DNA of 45,769 nucleotides from Clostridiales bacterium (GTDB taxonomy: Bacteria; Bacillota; Clostridia; DUPQ01): NCBI GenBank assembly GCA_023145435.1, contig JAGLDS010000001.1, positions 115,140 through 160,908 on the forward strand. Reading direction: 5' to 3'. A program made the translations under genes and the position numbers. Below are positions 9,076-17,214 of this stretch, piece after piece. Numbering within the stretch: the first letter of the stretch is position 1; each line of letters opens with the position of its first letter. Below the pieces are notes generated by a model, which saw only the letters and a program-made list of their open reading frames with translations, had not been told where the DNA came from and did not search any database.

Positions 9076-10842
9076 AAATGTAAATGTTGTTTTAAATATA
9101 TGATGTTTTGATTTACCTAATTTAAATTGCATATAGGGATATTCAATAGGAGGTAATAATTCACCTGCTCGATCAAGACATCCTTCATCTGAGTAATATG
9201 AAGAAGTGATTTGTAATTGACTATTTATACTAGTTACCTCACCAATACATTTTCCATCATTACCATCAATAATAAATTTTCCATTTGTTAGAAATAAATT
9301 TCCATTAAAAAACCAACGTAACATGGCGGTATCACTACTTATTAAGGTGAAATCATCATAAACAATAACCATATTGTCTTTATGTATGATTTTTCTGTAT
9401 GCGTTTTTTACATTACGATAAGCTTTTGTTAGTTCAATTGTAAAATAGTTTGTATCATTCTTTCGAAATGATTCAACAATTTTCCCTTTGGCTTTTTCTC
9501 CATCTTTCTGAGAATTATTGCCAATAGTAACTATGTTATGACCAAATGAATTTTTAGCAAAATAATTCTCCATAGTAGCTTTAGTTTTATCTTTAAAATA
9601 ATATACTAAACCATATCCAGGGTCACAAATGTAATTTTCCATATTAGAGGTAATAATAACCTGCCCAATATCTAATTGGTGATGATTAGTTCCATTTGTT
9701 CCAGCATTTGCACAAACTATAGTACCTGTATCTTGTCTGCCAAAGCCATTTCTAGATGATAAAAAACCATAGTTAGATCCTTGAAAAACTTTTAAGGTAT
9801 CATAAATAATTGGGTATTTTGGAGTAATACTTTTATCATAAGACAAGAAAGAATAAGTTTCTTCTTGTAATCTAAAATCAGTTATTTTTATTTTGCGTAA
9901 AAATGATTTACTTTCTTTAGCGATTTTTCTAAACTCTAAAAAAGCCCATTGATAATATGGATTTTTATAAATTCTAGCAATAGTTGCGAAAATATAAATT
10001 GAATTATAATCTTGAGGATAATGAGCATCTGAAAAATTTGCTCTACCATTTGGAGGCATATTCATGTAAATAGGGAATAAAGGAGTATGCATAATGCTAT
10101 CTCGTAAATTAAAATTTGGAGCATTATCTACTGAAGATAATATATCAAAAAACATAACCATAAAAGAAATGCCTCCCCAGTATCCAGGACCTTCTTCCCA
10201 AGCACCATCATTTCCTAAAGTTTCTGACATGATTTTTGTTCGCTTAATAGCTAGTTTATATATATCTTTTGAATAATCACATTCGTGATATGTAGCTAAC
10301 GCAGCTACACAGTAACCACCTAGCATAATAGCTAACCAATTATTACCATATGATGTTAAATAAAAAGCATCTTGTTTAATGTCTTTTTTTAACAAATCAT
10401 ATCCTCTTATGGTTATGGCTTCAAATATCTTGAGTCTTTCTAATTCGGTAAAATCATGATACATCCAATCATAAACTAAGCCCAAGGTATACATGATTAT
10501 GCCAGTTCTCAAATCAGCGTGTAATTTAATTTCTTTTTTATGGTATCTTTCAATCCAAGGCCACTTATCAATTAGATAAAATAATTGCTTTTTCATTGAT
10601 TCAAGATATTTTTTTTCATTTGTAATCTTATAGACGATACAATTTCGTAAAATACGTTCTTTTGTTTTATCTAAAATCTCATACAACCAACCATTAGGAT
10701 CTTTAGGATATAGTAAAGGTTCATCTAAATCGTTATTAGCTTGCTCTAAAATAGACTGATACATTACAGGATTGTTTTTGGCTTTTAGTTGTAAATTAAT
10801 ATTTGGAAGATAGATATATGGATGATCTTTTTTAATAATCAT
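9064..10842 (-). CDS. Heparinase II/III-like protein, cytoplasmic
   Basis: The 592-residue protein looks like a polysaccharide lyase of the heparinase II/III fold: an N-terminal alpha/alpha toroid followed by a beta-sandwich. Marks are HADLRTGIIMYTLGLVYDW, SYGNNWLAIMLGGY (N167-W169), EEGPGYWGGISF with a candidate catalytic tyrosine near 221, TNHHQLDIGQV (H387-H388), and a downstream beta-rich part with AKNSFGHNIVTIG. No signal peptide is present, so it should work on imported uronic oligosaccharides. I place the start at the ATG at 10842 because AAGAGG lies 5 bases before it; an in-frame GTG 6 bases earlier overlaps that site. The substrate (heparin-like, alginate or other) is unknown. Confidence 0.82.
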   Translation of the reverse strand: MIIKKDHPYIYLPNINLQLKAKNNPVMYQSILEQANNDLDEPLLYPKDPNGWLYEILDKTKERILRNCIVYKITNEKKYLESMKKQLFYLIDKWPWIERYHKKEIKLHADLRTGIIMYTLGLVYDWMYHDFTELERLKIFEAITIRGYDLLKKDIKQDAFYLTSYGNNWLAIMLGGYCVAALATYHECDYSKDIYKLAIKRTKIMSETLGNDGAWEEGPGYWGGISFMVMFFDILSSVDNAPNFNLRDSIMHTPLFPIYMNMPPNGRANFSDAHYPQDYNSIYIFATIARIYKNPYYQWAFLEFRKIAKESKSFLRKIKITDFRLQEETYSFLSYDKSITPKYPIIYDTLKVFQGSNYGFLSSRNGFGRQDTGTIVCANAGTNGTNHHQLDIGQVIITSNMENYICDPGYGLVYYFKDKTKATMENYFAKNSFGHNIVTIGNNSQKDGEKAKGKIVESFRKNDTNYFTIELTKAYRNVKNAYRKIIHKDNMVIVYDDFTLISSDTAMLRWFFNGNLFLTNGKFIIDGNDGKCIGEVTSINSQLQITSSYYSDEGCLDRAGELLPPIEYPYMQFKLGKSKHHIFKTTFTFIKK

Positions 10843-11026
10843 GTGCACCTCTTATACATATATAATACCATTGATTTTGATTCAATTGCTAACTTTTTCA
10901 TTCAAATAGTAAATCATCATTATTGAAATAAGGTGTTATAAGATTATTAGTACCTAATTGATTGATAGCAGTTTTATATTCCAAAAACACATAAGAGTAT
11001 TTTTGTATAGAATTAAATAGGAGTTA

Positions 11027-12259
11027 CTATGGTGTGACTACTATTTTAATTGCATCACCTTGCCATTTCAGAGAATCATTTGCTCCTAATCTACTATATT
11101 CTATATGAATATTATTGCTAAGTTTATCTTCATAAACATTGAAATTAGAAAATTGAATTAATTCTGAATCATCACTTGTTTTATCATCTATAATCATACA
11201 GCTGCTTTTGATTAAGCATTTTTTTTCTTCATTCATTTCACATATATAAAATGGGTATCTTGGACGATTACCATCAGGTAAGTTTTTTGAAATATTTCCA
11301 ATCCAAAATAATTTATTTGAAGAGGAAAGTCGTAGAAAATTAGAAATGGATGAAGGTGAATAAAATTTCTCGCTATTGTCAAATGTCAAAGGTGAAGGTT
11401 GTGTAAAGGTCTTTCCGCCATCATCACTAAATGATACCCACCTATATGATGGAGTATTAGGTTGTGTTCTTGTGTTCCATCCTTCTCTTATGGTATTTGA
11501 ACCTCTGCATTCAAGCATTAATTCTCCAGATTTTAATAAAATAATATTTGGTTCTAAAAGTCCTCTTGAAGATTGTAAATCAGTAATCATTATGGGTTTT
11601 GAAAAAGAGAAATCATAGTCGCTTGTTTTTTCATTAAAAACACCTTTGAAAACAAAAACACCACTAGTTATTTCACCATTTGAAGCTATCTTCTTTTCAT
11701 CAGTTTTTGCAATTTTACAACAGCTTTCCAAAGGGGCTACAATTGCAGTATATATATTACCTGATTTATCTATTTCAACATTATTTCCAAAGTATCCACG
11801 ATTTGAATAAAAATCAACATTAGGTTCATATGAAAGTTTATAACTTTTGTTAAATGTTTGACCATTATCAGTTGAAATCTTAATATAGGTATAGTCACAC
11901 CAATTAAGAATACCTTTATCCCAATATTTTTCATATACATCGTGATGGTTGTATAAAAATACTCTTTGCATAACAATTTTTACTACATGATTATGTTTTT
12001 TATTGTATTTAATATTACCATTAACTTCAAGGATTTCCTTTTCACCATCTTTTTTATAATATTCTTTATTTTCAGTGTAATCGCTCCAAGTTTTTCCGTT
12101 GTCATCTGAATAACGCTTTTCCGAAAAAGAATCAAAATCAGATTCAGTTTGTATTGTTCTAACTTCTTCCATTTTCAAAGATGAATCAATATATTTTCTA
12201 TAAATTTTTATAGATTTGTTTCCAATTGCCTTTTCAAGTATATTTTTTGTAAAACGCAT
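11027..12259 (-). CDS. Sialidase-like (BNR/Asp-box) protein, cytoplasmic
   Basis: This 410-residue product contains three clear Asp-boxes: YSDDNGKTW near residue 50, STDNGQTF near residue 129, and FSDDGGKTF near residue 276. A LLEPNIILLKSGELMLECRG stretch gives the strand pattern of exo-sialidase-like propellers, so the fold is well supported. No signal peptide is visible. It differs strongly from the other Asp-box protein at 1391-2704 and may have another glycan substrate. The ATG follows AAAGGATG. It lies 178 bases upstream of the heparinase-like gene on the same strand, suggesting shared involvement in intracellular glycan breakdown; that gap shows no terminator and only weak promoter-like AT-rich sequence. 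Confidence 0.8.
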   Translation of the reverse strand: MRFTKNILEKAIGNKSIKIYRKYIDSSLKMEEVRTIQTESDFDSFSEKRYSDDNGKTWSDYTENKEYYKKDGEKEILEVNGNIKYNKKHNHVVKIVMQRVFLYNHHDVYEKYWDKGILNWCDYTYIKISTDNGQTFNKSYKLSYEPNVDFYSNRGYFGNNVEIDKSGNIYTAIVAPLESCCKIAKTDEKKIASNGEITSGVFVFKGVFNEKTSDYDFSFSKPIMITDLQSSRGLLEPNIILLKSGELMLECRGSNTIREGWNTRTQPNTPSYRWVSFSDDGGKTFTQPSPLTFDNSEKFYSPSSISNFLRLSSSNKLFWIGNISKNLPDGNRPRYPFYICEMNEEKKCLIKSSCMIIDDKTSDDSELIQFSNFNVYEDKLSNNIHIEYSRLGANDSLKWQGDAIKIVVTP

Positions 12260-12366
12260 AAAATAACATCCTTTATCTTAAATACCTAAGGTAAGTATAT
12301 TTATTTTTGGTGAGAATTGCAATATAGAAGTTTAAAAACACATAGTATATTAATATCGTTAATATT

Positions 12367-12840
12367 TTATTTGATTGGAGTAAGTGGTTCGTTAAATACT
12401 TTTTGTTTCATATCCCTAATTCTTTTTCTATGTCCACTAGATTCATCACGTACTTGTTTTAAGTATCTATTAAATTCAGCTGATTTACCAGCAAATACTT
12501 GATAATATTGTGATTCTATAACTGAACTTTCAATATCATATGCTAAAGATAATGCTCCTATTAAATCCAAATCACCTTCAGCTATTCTTTTTGTTATATT
12601 TTGTGCATATTCAATTGAGATTTCTACTGGTCGAGGATGAAATCGTTTTTCATTTAAAAATATTGTTTTATTGTCAATTTTGTCAGACACTCCCTTAATT
12701 ATTGATGCATGTATAATTTCTTCATTTGATAATTCTCTAAAGAAAAATTCTAATTCTGGGAAATTCTTTGCACAAACATCATATAATTTTGATATTGTCA
12801 TTTCATATTCTATTAGTAACTCTATAATTTTAACTGACAT
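12367..12840 (-). CDS. Ferritin-like (rubrerythrin-type) helical protein
   Basis: The 157 residues are almost all helical and show the spacing of a four-helix di-iron protein. Candidate ligands are E11/E13 in helix A, E41 and H44 in NEEIIHAS (helix B), E104/E109 in YDIESSVIES (helix C), and E133 with H137 in RDESSGHRKR (helix D). This ExxH-type arrangement points to the ferritin-like superfamily, of which rubrerythrins protect anaerobes from peroxide. There is no rubredoxin-like zinc or iron ribbon, so electron donation would have to come from elsewhere. The start follows AGAGGA. Neighbours give no clear functional hint. The assignment rests on pattern only. Confidence 0.6.
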   Translation of the reverse strand: MSVKIIELLIEYEMTISKLYDVCAKNFPELEFFFRELSNEEIIHASIIKGVSDKIDNKTIFLNEKRFHPRPVEISIEYAQNITKRIAEGDLDLIGALSLAYDIESSVIESQYYQVFAGKSAEFNRYLKQVRDESSGHRKRIRDMKQKVFNEPLTPIK

Positions 12841-12918
12841 CTTATTCCTCTCTATCTAAGATTTTTTATAAATCTAATATTAATTGTATCAGTATCATTG
12901 TGAATAAACAAATTCATA

Positions 12919-12947
12919 TTGACACTCATATGTACATTTGTTACAAT
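12919..12947 (+). promoter_or_regulatory. Strong tRNA promoter
   Basis: TTGACA (12919-12924) and TACAAT (12942-12947) with a 17-base spacer form a near-perfect sigma-A promoter, 14 bases before the tRNA-Met 5' end. Confidence 0.85.
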
Positions 12948-12961
12948 GTTTTAGCATGCGT

Positions 12962-13038
12962 GGCGGTGTAGCTCAGATGGCTAGAGCATACGGTTCATAC
13001 CCGTAGTGTCATTGGTTCAATTCCAATCACCGCTACCA
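12962..13038 (+). tRNA. tRNA-Met (anticodon CAT), elongator type
   Basis: The cloverleaf is complete: acceptor GGCGGTG / CACCGCT (first pair G-U), D stem GCTC/GAGC, anticodon stem TACGG/CCGTA with CAT at 12996-12998, and T arm ATTGG TTCAATT CCAAT. The CCA is encoded. The anticodon stem lacks the three G-C pairs of initiator tRNA, so this is elongator Met. A CAT anticodon could also belong to tRNA-Ile2 modified by TilS, but the overall sequence resembles clostridial tRNA-Met. Confidence 0.96.
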
Positions 13039-13056
13039 TTTTTTTTGAAAAAAAAT

Positions 13057-13131
13057 GGCCCCTTGGTCAAGCGGTCAAGACACCGCCCTTTCACGGCGGT
13101 AACAGGGGTTCAATTCCCCTAGGGGTCACCA
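13057..13131 (+). tRNA. tRNA-Glu (anticodon TTC)
   Basis: Acceptor GGCCCCT / AGGGGTC (one G-U pair), anticodon stem CCGCC/GGCGG with TTC at 13090-13092, T arm starting GGGTTCAAT, and encoded CCA. It is read from the same promoter as tRNA-Met, 18 bases downstream of it. Confidence 0.97.
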
Positions 13132-13135
13132 AAGA

Positions 13136-13164
13136 AATAATCGGTTTAACCGATTATTTTTTGT
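13136..13164. terminator. Terminator of the tRNA pair, shared with manA end
   Basis: The stem AATAATCGG / CCGATTATT with a 5-base loop is followed by TTTTTTG on the plus strand. The stop codon of the leftward manA lies in the loop, so the hairpin may serve both directions, although the minus-strand T-run is short. Confidence 0.8.
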
Positions 13165-14186
13165 TTAATTTTTTCTAAACTATATCCAGCAGTTAGTAAC
13201 GGTTTTATAACATCTTTTTCAATATTAGGTACATATGCTTTAATCGCAGTAAATTGACCACTAAGTTTATATAAACCTAATTTAGCAGGAATTAATAATG
13301 ATTGTCCCATTTTAACATTTTCACTACCGATTGATCCATTACCAGTTAATATTGTATATGTGTGGAATCGCTCTTCTAATGTATTTTCGATGTATTGGCC
13401 ATTAACATCAATGTGTTCTACTGAGAAATATTTATTAGCTATAATATATTTTTTTGTTACCTGTTCATTTTTTATAATAAGACCAGGACTCTTTTCGCTT
13501 TTATAATTATGAGAAAAATCAATAACATCCAGTGCTTTATTAATATGTAGTTGCCGTCTATTACCATTAGCATCTTCTCGCTTATAATCATAAACCCTAT
13601 ATGTAGTATTTGAATTTTGCTGGACTTCGCATATCACAAGACCTGTGCCAATAGCGTGAACTAGACCTGCTGGGATATTAAAACAATCCCCAGGTTTAAC
13701 GTTTATGAAATTAAGAGTATCTTCTATTGTGTCATCAAGTACTGCTTTTCTAAAATCATCTTTTGTAATACCTTTTTTTATGTCATAAACTAATTTAGCA
13801 CCTGGTTTACAATCAACTACATACCACATTTCGTTTTTACCATATTCACCATTCTCATATTCATTGGCATAAATATCATTAGGATGTACTTGAATAGATA
13901 AATCATTATTTGCATCAATTAATTTTATTAATAAAGGAAATTTAAGTAAATCTTTTTCTGGTAGTTTGGTTCCAATAATATCTCGTCCATATTTGTTAAC
14001 TAAATGTTCTAAGGTCATATCTTTAAATTGACCATTAGAAATAATTCCCATTCCATCTGGATGAGCTGCAATTTCCCAGCTCTCACCAGTAATGCCTTTA
14101 GGTAGTTCTTTGTTTAGTTTTTCAAGGTTTCTACCACCCCATATGTTGTCTTTATATAAGGGTTTAAATTTGATTGGGTAATACAT
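13146..14186 (-). CDS. manA: Mannose-6-phosphate isomerase, class I
   Basis: ManA interconverts mannose-6-phosphate and fructose-6-phosphate with a zinc ion in a cupin fold. The short Bacillota form is about 320 residues; here 346. Visible are the opening FKPLYKDNIWGGRNL, GESWEIAAHPDG, the zinc ligands of the SIQVHPND block, KNEMWYV with the third ligand, and the catalytic region IPAGLVHAIGTGLVICEVQQNSN followed by TTYRVYDYKR. I place the start at the ATG at 14186 (MYYPIKF) because GGAG lies just upstream; the open frame extends 20 codons further to 14246 with no ribosome site. It is divergent from rpsF and convergent with the tRNA pair. Confidence 0.95.
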   Translation of the reverse strand: MYYPIKFKPLYKDNIWGGRNLEKLNKELPKGITGESWEIAAHPDGMGIISNGQFKDMTLEHLVNKYGRDIIGTKLPEKDLLKFPLLIKLIDANNDLSIQVHPNDIYANEYENGEYGKNEMWYVVDCKPGAKLVYDIKKGITKDDFRKAVLDDTIEDTLNFINVKPGDCFNIPAGLVHAIGTGLVICEVQQNSNTTYRVYDYKREDANGNRRQLHINKALDVIDFSHNYKSEKSPGLIIKNEQVTKKYIIANKYFSVEHIDVNGQYIENTLEERFHTYTILTGNGSIGSENVKMGQSLLIPAKLGLYKLSGQFTAIKAYVPNIEKDVIKPLLTAGYSLEKIKQKIIG

Positions 14187-14252
14187 AATTTTCTCCGCTT
14201 TTCTAAAATGTATTTCAATTGTAGTATATTTTTTTAAGAATATCAATTGCTC

Positions 14253-14281
14253 TTGTAATATACAAATAAATAAGGTAAAAT
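14253..14281 (+). promoter_or_regulatory. Promoter of rpsF-ssb-rpsR
   Basis: TTGTAA (14253-14258) and TAAAAT (14276-14281) with a 17-base spacer, immediately upstream of the S6:S18 leader. It fits a transcript starting around 14288. Confidence 0.6.
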
Positions 14282-14291
14282 AGGTGAGAAA

Positions 14292-14330
14292 TTGGTCCTT
14301 GCCCTACTAAATAGGGGCCGTATAGTCCAA
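14292..14330 (+). promoter_or_regulatory. S6:S18-binding leader RNA of rpsF
   Basis: Outer pairing TTGG/CCAA (14292-14295 with 14327-14330) and inner hairpin CCCTA-CTAAA-TAGGG (14302-14316) enclose an asymmetric internal loop containing the bulged CCG at 14318-14320. This is the layout described for the bacterial rpsF leader that mimics the 16S rRNA binding site of the S6:S18 complex. Binding would feed back on translation of rpsF and the operon. The Shine-Dalgarno AAGGAGGTGA begins immediately after the outer stem. Confidence 0.7.
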
Positions 14331-14346
14331 AAGGAGGTGAAAAACA

Positions 14347-14634
14347 TTGAGAAATTACGAAACAATCTACATTCTTGATATGGAGTTAACAGAAGAAGCT
14401 CGTGCTCTACAAATCGAAAAAATCAAAACAATAATCGAAGAAGGCGAAGGCGAAATCTTATCTACAGATGAATGGGGTAAGAAAAAGTTAGCTTACGCAA
14501 TTAAGTTTAAAAAAGAAGGTTATTACGTATATGTTACTTTCAAAGCTGGCACAGAAGTACCAGATGCTTTGACAAGAATATACAGAATTACTGAAAGTAT
14601 CTTAAAAGGTATGACAGTAAAAATAGAAGATTAG
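14347..14634 (+). CDS. rpsF: 30S ribosomal protein S6
   Basis: The 95-residue protein has the S6 opening RNYETIYILDMELTEEA, the central DEWGKKKLAYAIKFKKEGYYVYVTF block, and the C-terminal RITESILKGMTVKIED. S6 binds S18 on the platform of the 30S subunit. Translation starts at a TTG 6 bases after a very strong AAGGAGGTGA site; no in-frame ATG is present nearby. It is first in the rpsF-ssb-rpsR operon, which explains the S6:S18 leader upstream. Confidence 0.97.
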   Translation: MRNYETIYILDMELTEEARALQIEKIKTIIEEGEGEILSTDEWGKKKLAYAIKFKKEGYYVYVTFKAGTEVPDALTRIYRITESILKGMTVKIED

Positions 14635-14645
14635 TGAGGTAAGCT

Positions 14646-15071
14646 ATGAATAAAGTAATATTAATGGGTAGATTAACAAAAGATCCAGAATTGCGTTACA
14701 CTAGTGCAAATAATATTCCAGTAGCATCCTTTACCTTAGCCGTAAATAGAAGATTTCAAAAAAAGGGTGAAGAAAGACAAGCGGATTTTATCTCTTGTAC
14801 TGCATGGAATAAAACAGCAGAATTTTGTAAAAACTACTATAAAAAAGGGCAACAGGTAGCTATTACAGGCAGAATTCAAACAAGAACGTGGGATGATGAA
14901 CAAGGGAAAAGACATTATGCTACAGATGTTATTGTTGATGAAGCATATTTTGCAGATAGTAAAAGAGAAGGCAGTCAAAATACTACTTTCCAAAACGACC
15001 CACCATCACAGGTGCCAAAACAAAACGATTTTGTTACCATTGAAGATGATGACGATGATCTTCCATTCTAA
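14646..15071 (+). CDS. ssb: Single-stranded DNA-binding protein
   Basis: The 141-residue SSB has an N-terminal OB fold (about residues 1-108) beginning MNKVILMGRLTKDPELRYT, with FISCTAWNKTAEFCKNYYKKGQ, a short disordered linker, and the acidic tip DDDDLPF that docks repair and replication partners. It protects single-stranded DNA in replication and recombination. It sits between rpsF and rpsR, the standard bacterial order, 11 bases after rpsF, with a GAGGT ribosome site. Confidence 0.97.
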   Translation: MNKVILMGRLTKDPELRYTSANNIPVASFTLAVNRRFQKKGEERQADFISCTAWNKTAEFCKNYYKKGQQVAITGRIQTRTWDDEQGKRHYATDVIVDEAYFADSKREGSQNTTFQNDPPSQVPKQNDFVTIEDDDDDLPF

Positions 15072-15094
15072 TAGAGAATTGAAAGGAGAAAAAA

Positions 15095-15334
15095 ATGTCT
15101 GAAAGAGGAAATTTTAAATACAGAAAACCTAGAAGAAAAGTATGTCAATTTTGCCAAGACAAAGTTGAAACAATTGATTATAAAGATATTGCACGATTAA
15201 GAAGATTAATCTCAGAAAGTGCTAAAATCTTACCAAGAAGAGTAACAGGTACATGTGCTAAGCATCAACGCGAATTAACAACTGCGATTAAAAGAGCTAG
15301 ACAGATTGCCCTATTACCTTTTACAGCGGAGTAA
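15095..15334 (+). CDS. rpsR: 30S ribosomal protein S18
   Basis: The 79-residue S18 pairs with S6 on the 30S platform. The typical [22 protein letters not shown] segment is present. It has a potential zinc site made of C17-x2-C20 and C54-x2-H57, marking it as the cysteine-containing form of S18. It ends the operon and is followed within 10 bases by a terminator. The start follows AAAGGAG. Confidence 0.97.
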   Translation: MSERGNFKYRKPRRKVCQFCQDKVETIDYKDIARLRRLISESAKILPRRVTGTCAKHQRELTTAIKRARQIALLPFTAE

Positions 15335-15339
15335 TTATT

Positions 15340-15366
15340 AGAAGAGCATAAGCTCTTCTTTTTTTA
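15340..15366 (+). terminator. Rho-independent terminator after rpsR
   Basis: Perfect 8-bp stem AGAAGAGC-ATAA-GCTCTTCT followed by seven T. It separates the rpsF operon from rplI, which has its own promoter. Confidence 0.9.
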
Positions 15367-15372
15367 TCTATC

Positions 15373-15401
15373 TTTATTTAGATTAATAAAAATGATATAA
15401 T
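15373..15401 (+). promoter_or_regulatory. Promoter of rplI-dnaB operon
   Basis: TATAAT at 15396-15401 with TTTATT 17 bases upstream at 15373-15378, just after the rpsR terminator and about 30 bases before the rplI start. Confidence 0.55.
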
Positions 15402-15431
15402 ATGAATTCAATAAATGTATGGAGAATTATA

Positions 15432-15878
15432 ATGAAAGTAATACTATTAGAGGATGTTAAGGGCCTAGGTAAAAAAAACGATCTAGTTAATGCTAGTACA
15501 GGATATGCAAAGAATTTTTTGTATAAAAGAAAATTAGCAATTGAAGCTACTCCTGAAAATGTAAATATTATGAAGACAAGACAAGCTTCACTTAAATTAC
15601 GCAAAGACTATGAGATAACAGGTGCTACTGAAATTAAAGAAGCCATTGACGGGAAAAAAGTTGTTTTAACAGCACCATCTGGTGAAAACGGTAAACTATT
15701 TGGCTCAATTACAACAAAAGATATTGCGGATAAACTAAAAGCTGAGTATAAGGTTGTAGTAGATAAAAAGAAAATTGTGTTAAAAGAACATATTAAAAGC
15801 ATTGGAGATAATGAGATTCAAGTAAAAATCTATCCTGGTATTAGTGCTAAAATTATTGTAAGTGTGGTTGGAGATTAA
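15432..15878 (+). CDS. rplI: 50S ribosomal protein L9
   Basis: L9 is a 148-residue protein with an N-terminal rRNA-binding domain (MKVILLEDVKGLGKKNDLV, then GYAKNFLYKRKLAIEAT), a long central helix, and a C-terminal domain ending in IKIIVSVVGD-like strands. The ATG at 15432 follows GGAG at 15421. An open frame runs 10 codons further upstream, but that extension overlaps the promoter -10, so it is not used. The dnaB start is 1 base after the stop, indicating tight coupling. Confidence 0.97.
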   Translation: MKVILLEDVKGLGKKNDLVNASTGYAKNFLYKRKLAIEATPENVNIMKTRQASLKLRKDYEITGATEIKEAIDGKKVVLTAPSGENGKLFGSITTKDIADKLKAEYKVVVDKKKIVLKEHIKSIGDNEIQVKIYPGISAKIIVSVVGD

Positions 15879-15879
15879 A

Positions 15880-17211
15880 ATGGATAAGGGACTAAAGGGA
15901 AGAATTCCCCCAAATAGTGTTGAAGCTGAGCAGTGCGTTATTGGTAGTATGTTACTAGATCAAGATGCTATAGCAGAAGTTTTTTCAGTTATTAAGTCAA
16001 ATGACTACTATCGTAATGAACACAAATTGATTCATGATGCAATTGAATCAATATTTACATCAGGTCGAACACCTGATATTGTTACAGTTAGCGAATGGTT
16101 AAAAAAAGATGGTAGCTTTGATAAAGTTGGTGGTTTAGATTATTTAGCTAAATTAGCAGAAACACCCCCATCTACTTCTTCTGCTAGACATTATGCAGAG
16201 ATAGTTGAAGAAAAATCTCTTCTAAGAACACTTATAAAAAGTTCTATGGAAATAGTAGAAAAAGGCTATAATAATCAAGATGATGCTAAAATGGTGTTAA
16301 ATCTAGCACAACAAAATATTTTTGATTTGGTTAAGAATAAAGATGAAAAAGGTGTTACTCATATTTCAGAGGTGTTAAGTTATACCTTAAAAGAAATCAC
16401 AAAAAGATATAAAGATGGTGGTTTAATGCCTGGACTAAAAACTCACTTTACAGAATTAGATAAAATCACAGGTGGATTAGCAAATTCTGACCTTATTTTA
16501 ATTGCTGCCAGACCGTCCATGGGTAAATCCGCTTTAGCGGTTAATCTTGGCCAAAATGTAGCAATCAAAGAAGGAAAAAATGTAGCTATATTTTCCCTTG
16601 AAATGTCAAAAGACCAGGTGGTTAATAGAATTTTATCAAGTGAAGCAAGTATTCCAAATGACAAATTACGTAAAGGTGACATCACACCTGAAGATATTAA
16701 AAAATTAGCCATGTTGTCAGGAGAAATTTCACAAGCAAATTTATATATTGATGATACAGCGGGAATAACTACAGCAGAGATACGAGCTAAATGTCGTCGT
16801 TTAAAAATTCAGAATAAATTAGATTTAGTTATTATTGACTACTTACAACTCATACAAGGAACAAATAAAAAAGATAGCAGAACACAAGAAGTTAGCGAAA
16901 TTTCTAGGAATCTAAAAATTATGGCAAAAGACTTACAAATTCCCGTTATTGCTTTATCTCAATTATCGAGGGGTCCAGAGTCAAGAAGTGATAAGCGACC
17001 AATGCTTAGTGATTTACGTGAATCAGGGGCAATTGAACAAGATGCTGATATTGTTATGTTTATTTATAGAGATGAATACTATAATCCTAAAACTGAGGAA
17101 CCTAATATCGCAGAAATTATTATTTCTAAAAATAGAAATGGTTCAACTAAAACAGTAAAATTAAGGTGGTTTGATGAATTTACACGTTTTTCAAATCTTC
17201 TACCTGGATAA
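15880..17211 (+). CDS. dnaB: Replicative DNA helicase
   Basis: This 443-residue DnaB (DnaC in Bacillus naming) is the hexameric replication fork helicase. The N-terminal domain starts KGRIPPNSVEAEQCVIGSML. The RecA-like domain has Walker A with K216 in ARPSMGKSA, the LVIIDYLQLIQG Walker B strand, and the DLRESGAIEQDADIV block with the arginine finger. I use the ATG at 15880 with TGGAGA upstream; the frame is open 6 codons earlier inside rplI. The gdpP gene that precedes rplI-dnaB in many Bacillota is not here. tilS follows after 3 bases. Confidence 0.97.
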   Translation: MDKGLKGRIPPNSVEAEQCVIGSMLLDQDAIAEVFSVIKSNDYYRNEHKLIHDAIESIFTSGRTPDIVTVSEWLKKDGSFDKVGGLDYLAKLAETPPSTSSARHYAEIVEEKSLLRTLIKSSMEIVEKGYNNQDDAKMVLNLAQQNIFDLVKNKDEKGVTHISEVLSYTLKEITKRYKDGGLMPGLKTHFTELDKITGGLANSDLILIAARPSMGKSALAVNLGQNVAIKEGKNVAIFSLEMSKDQVVNRILSSEASIPNDKLRKGDITPEDIKKLAMLSGEISQANLYIDDTAGITTAEIRAKCRRLKIQNKLDLVIIDYLQLIQGTNKKDSRTQEVSEISRNLKIMAKDLQIPVIALSQLSRGPESRSDKRPMLSDLRESGAIEQDADIVMFIYRDEYYNPKTEEPNIAEIIISKNRNGSTKTVKLRWFDEFTRFSNLLPG

Positions 17212-17214
17212 AAT

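Noticed and set aside
13036-13060. Inverted repeat of T8 and A8 with CCA/TGG ends between the two tRNA genes
   Set aside because: It arises from the CCA end and the start of the next tRNA plus A/T runs, and probably only helps processing; not a terminator because tRNA-Glu has no other promoter.
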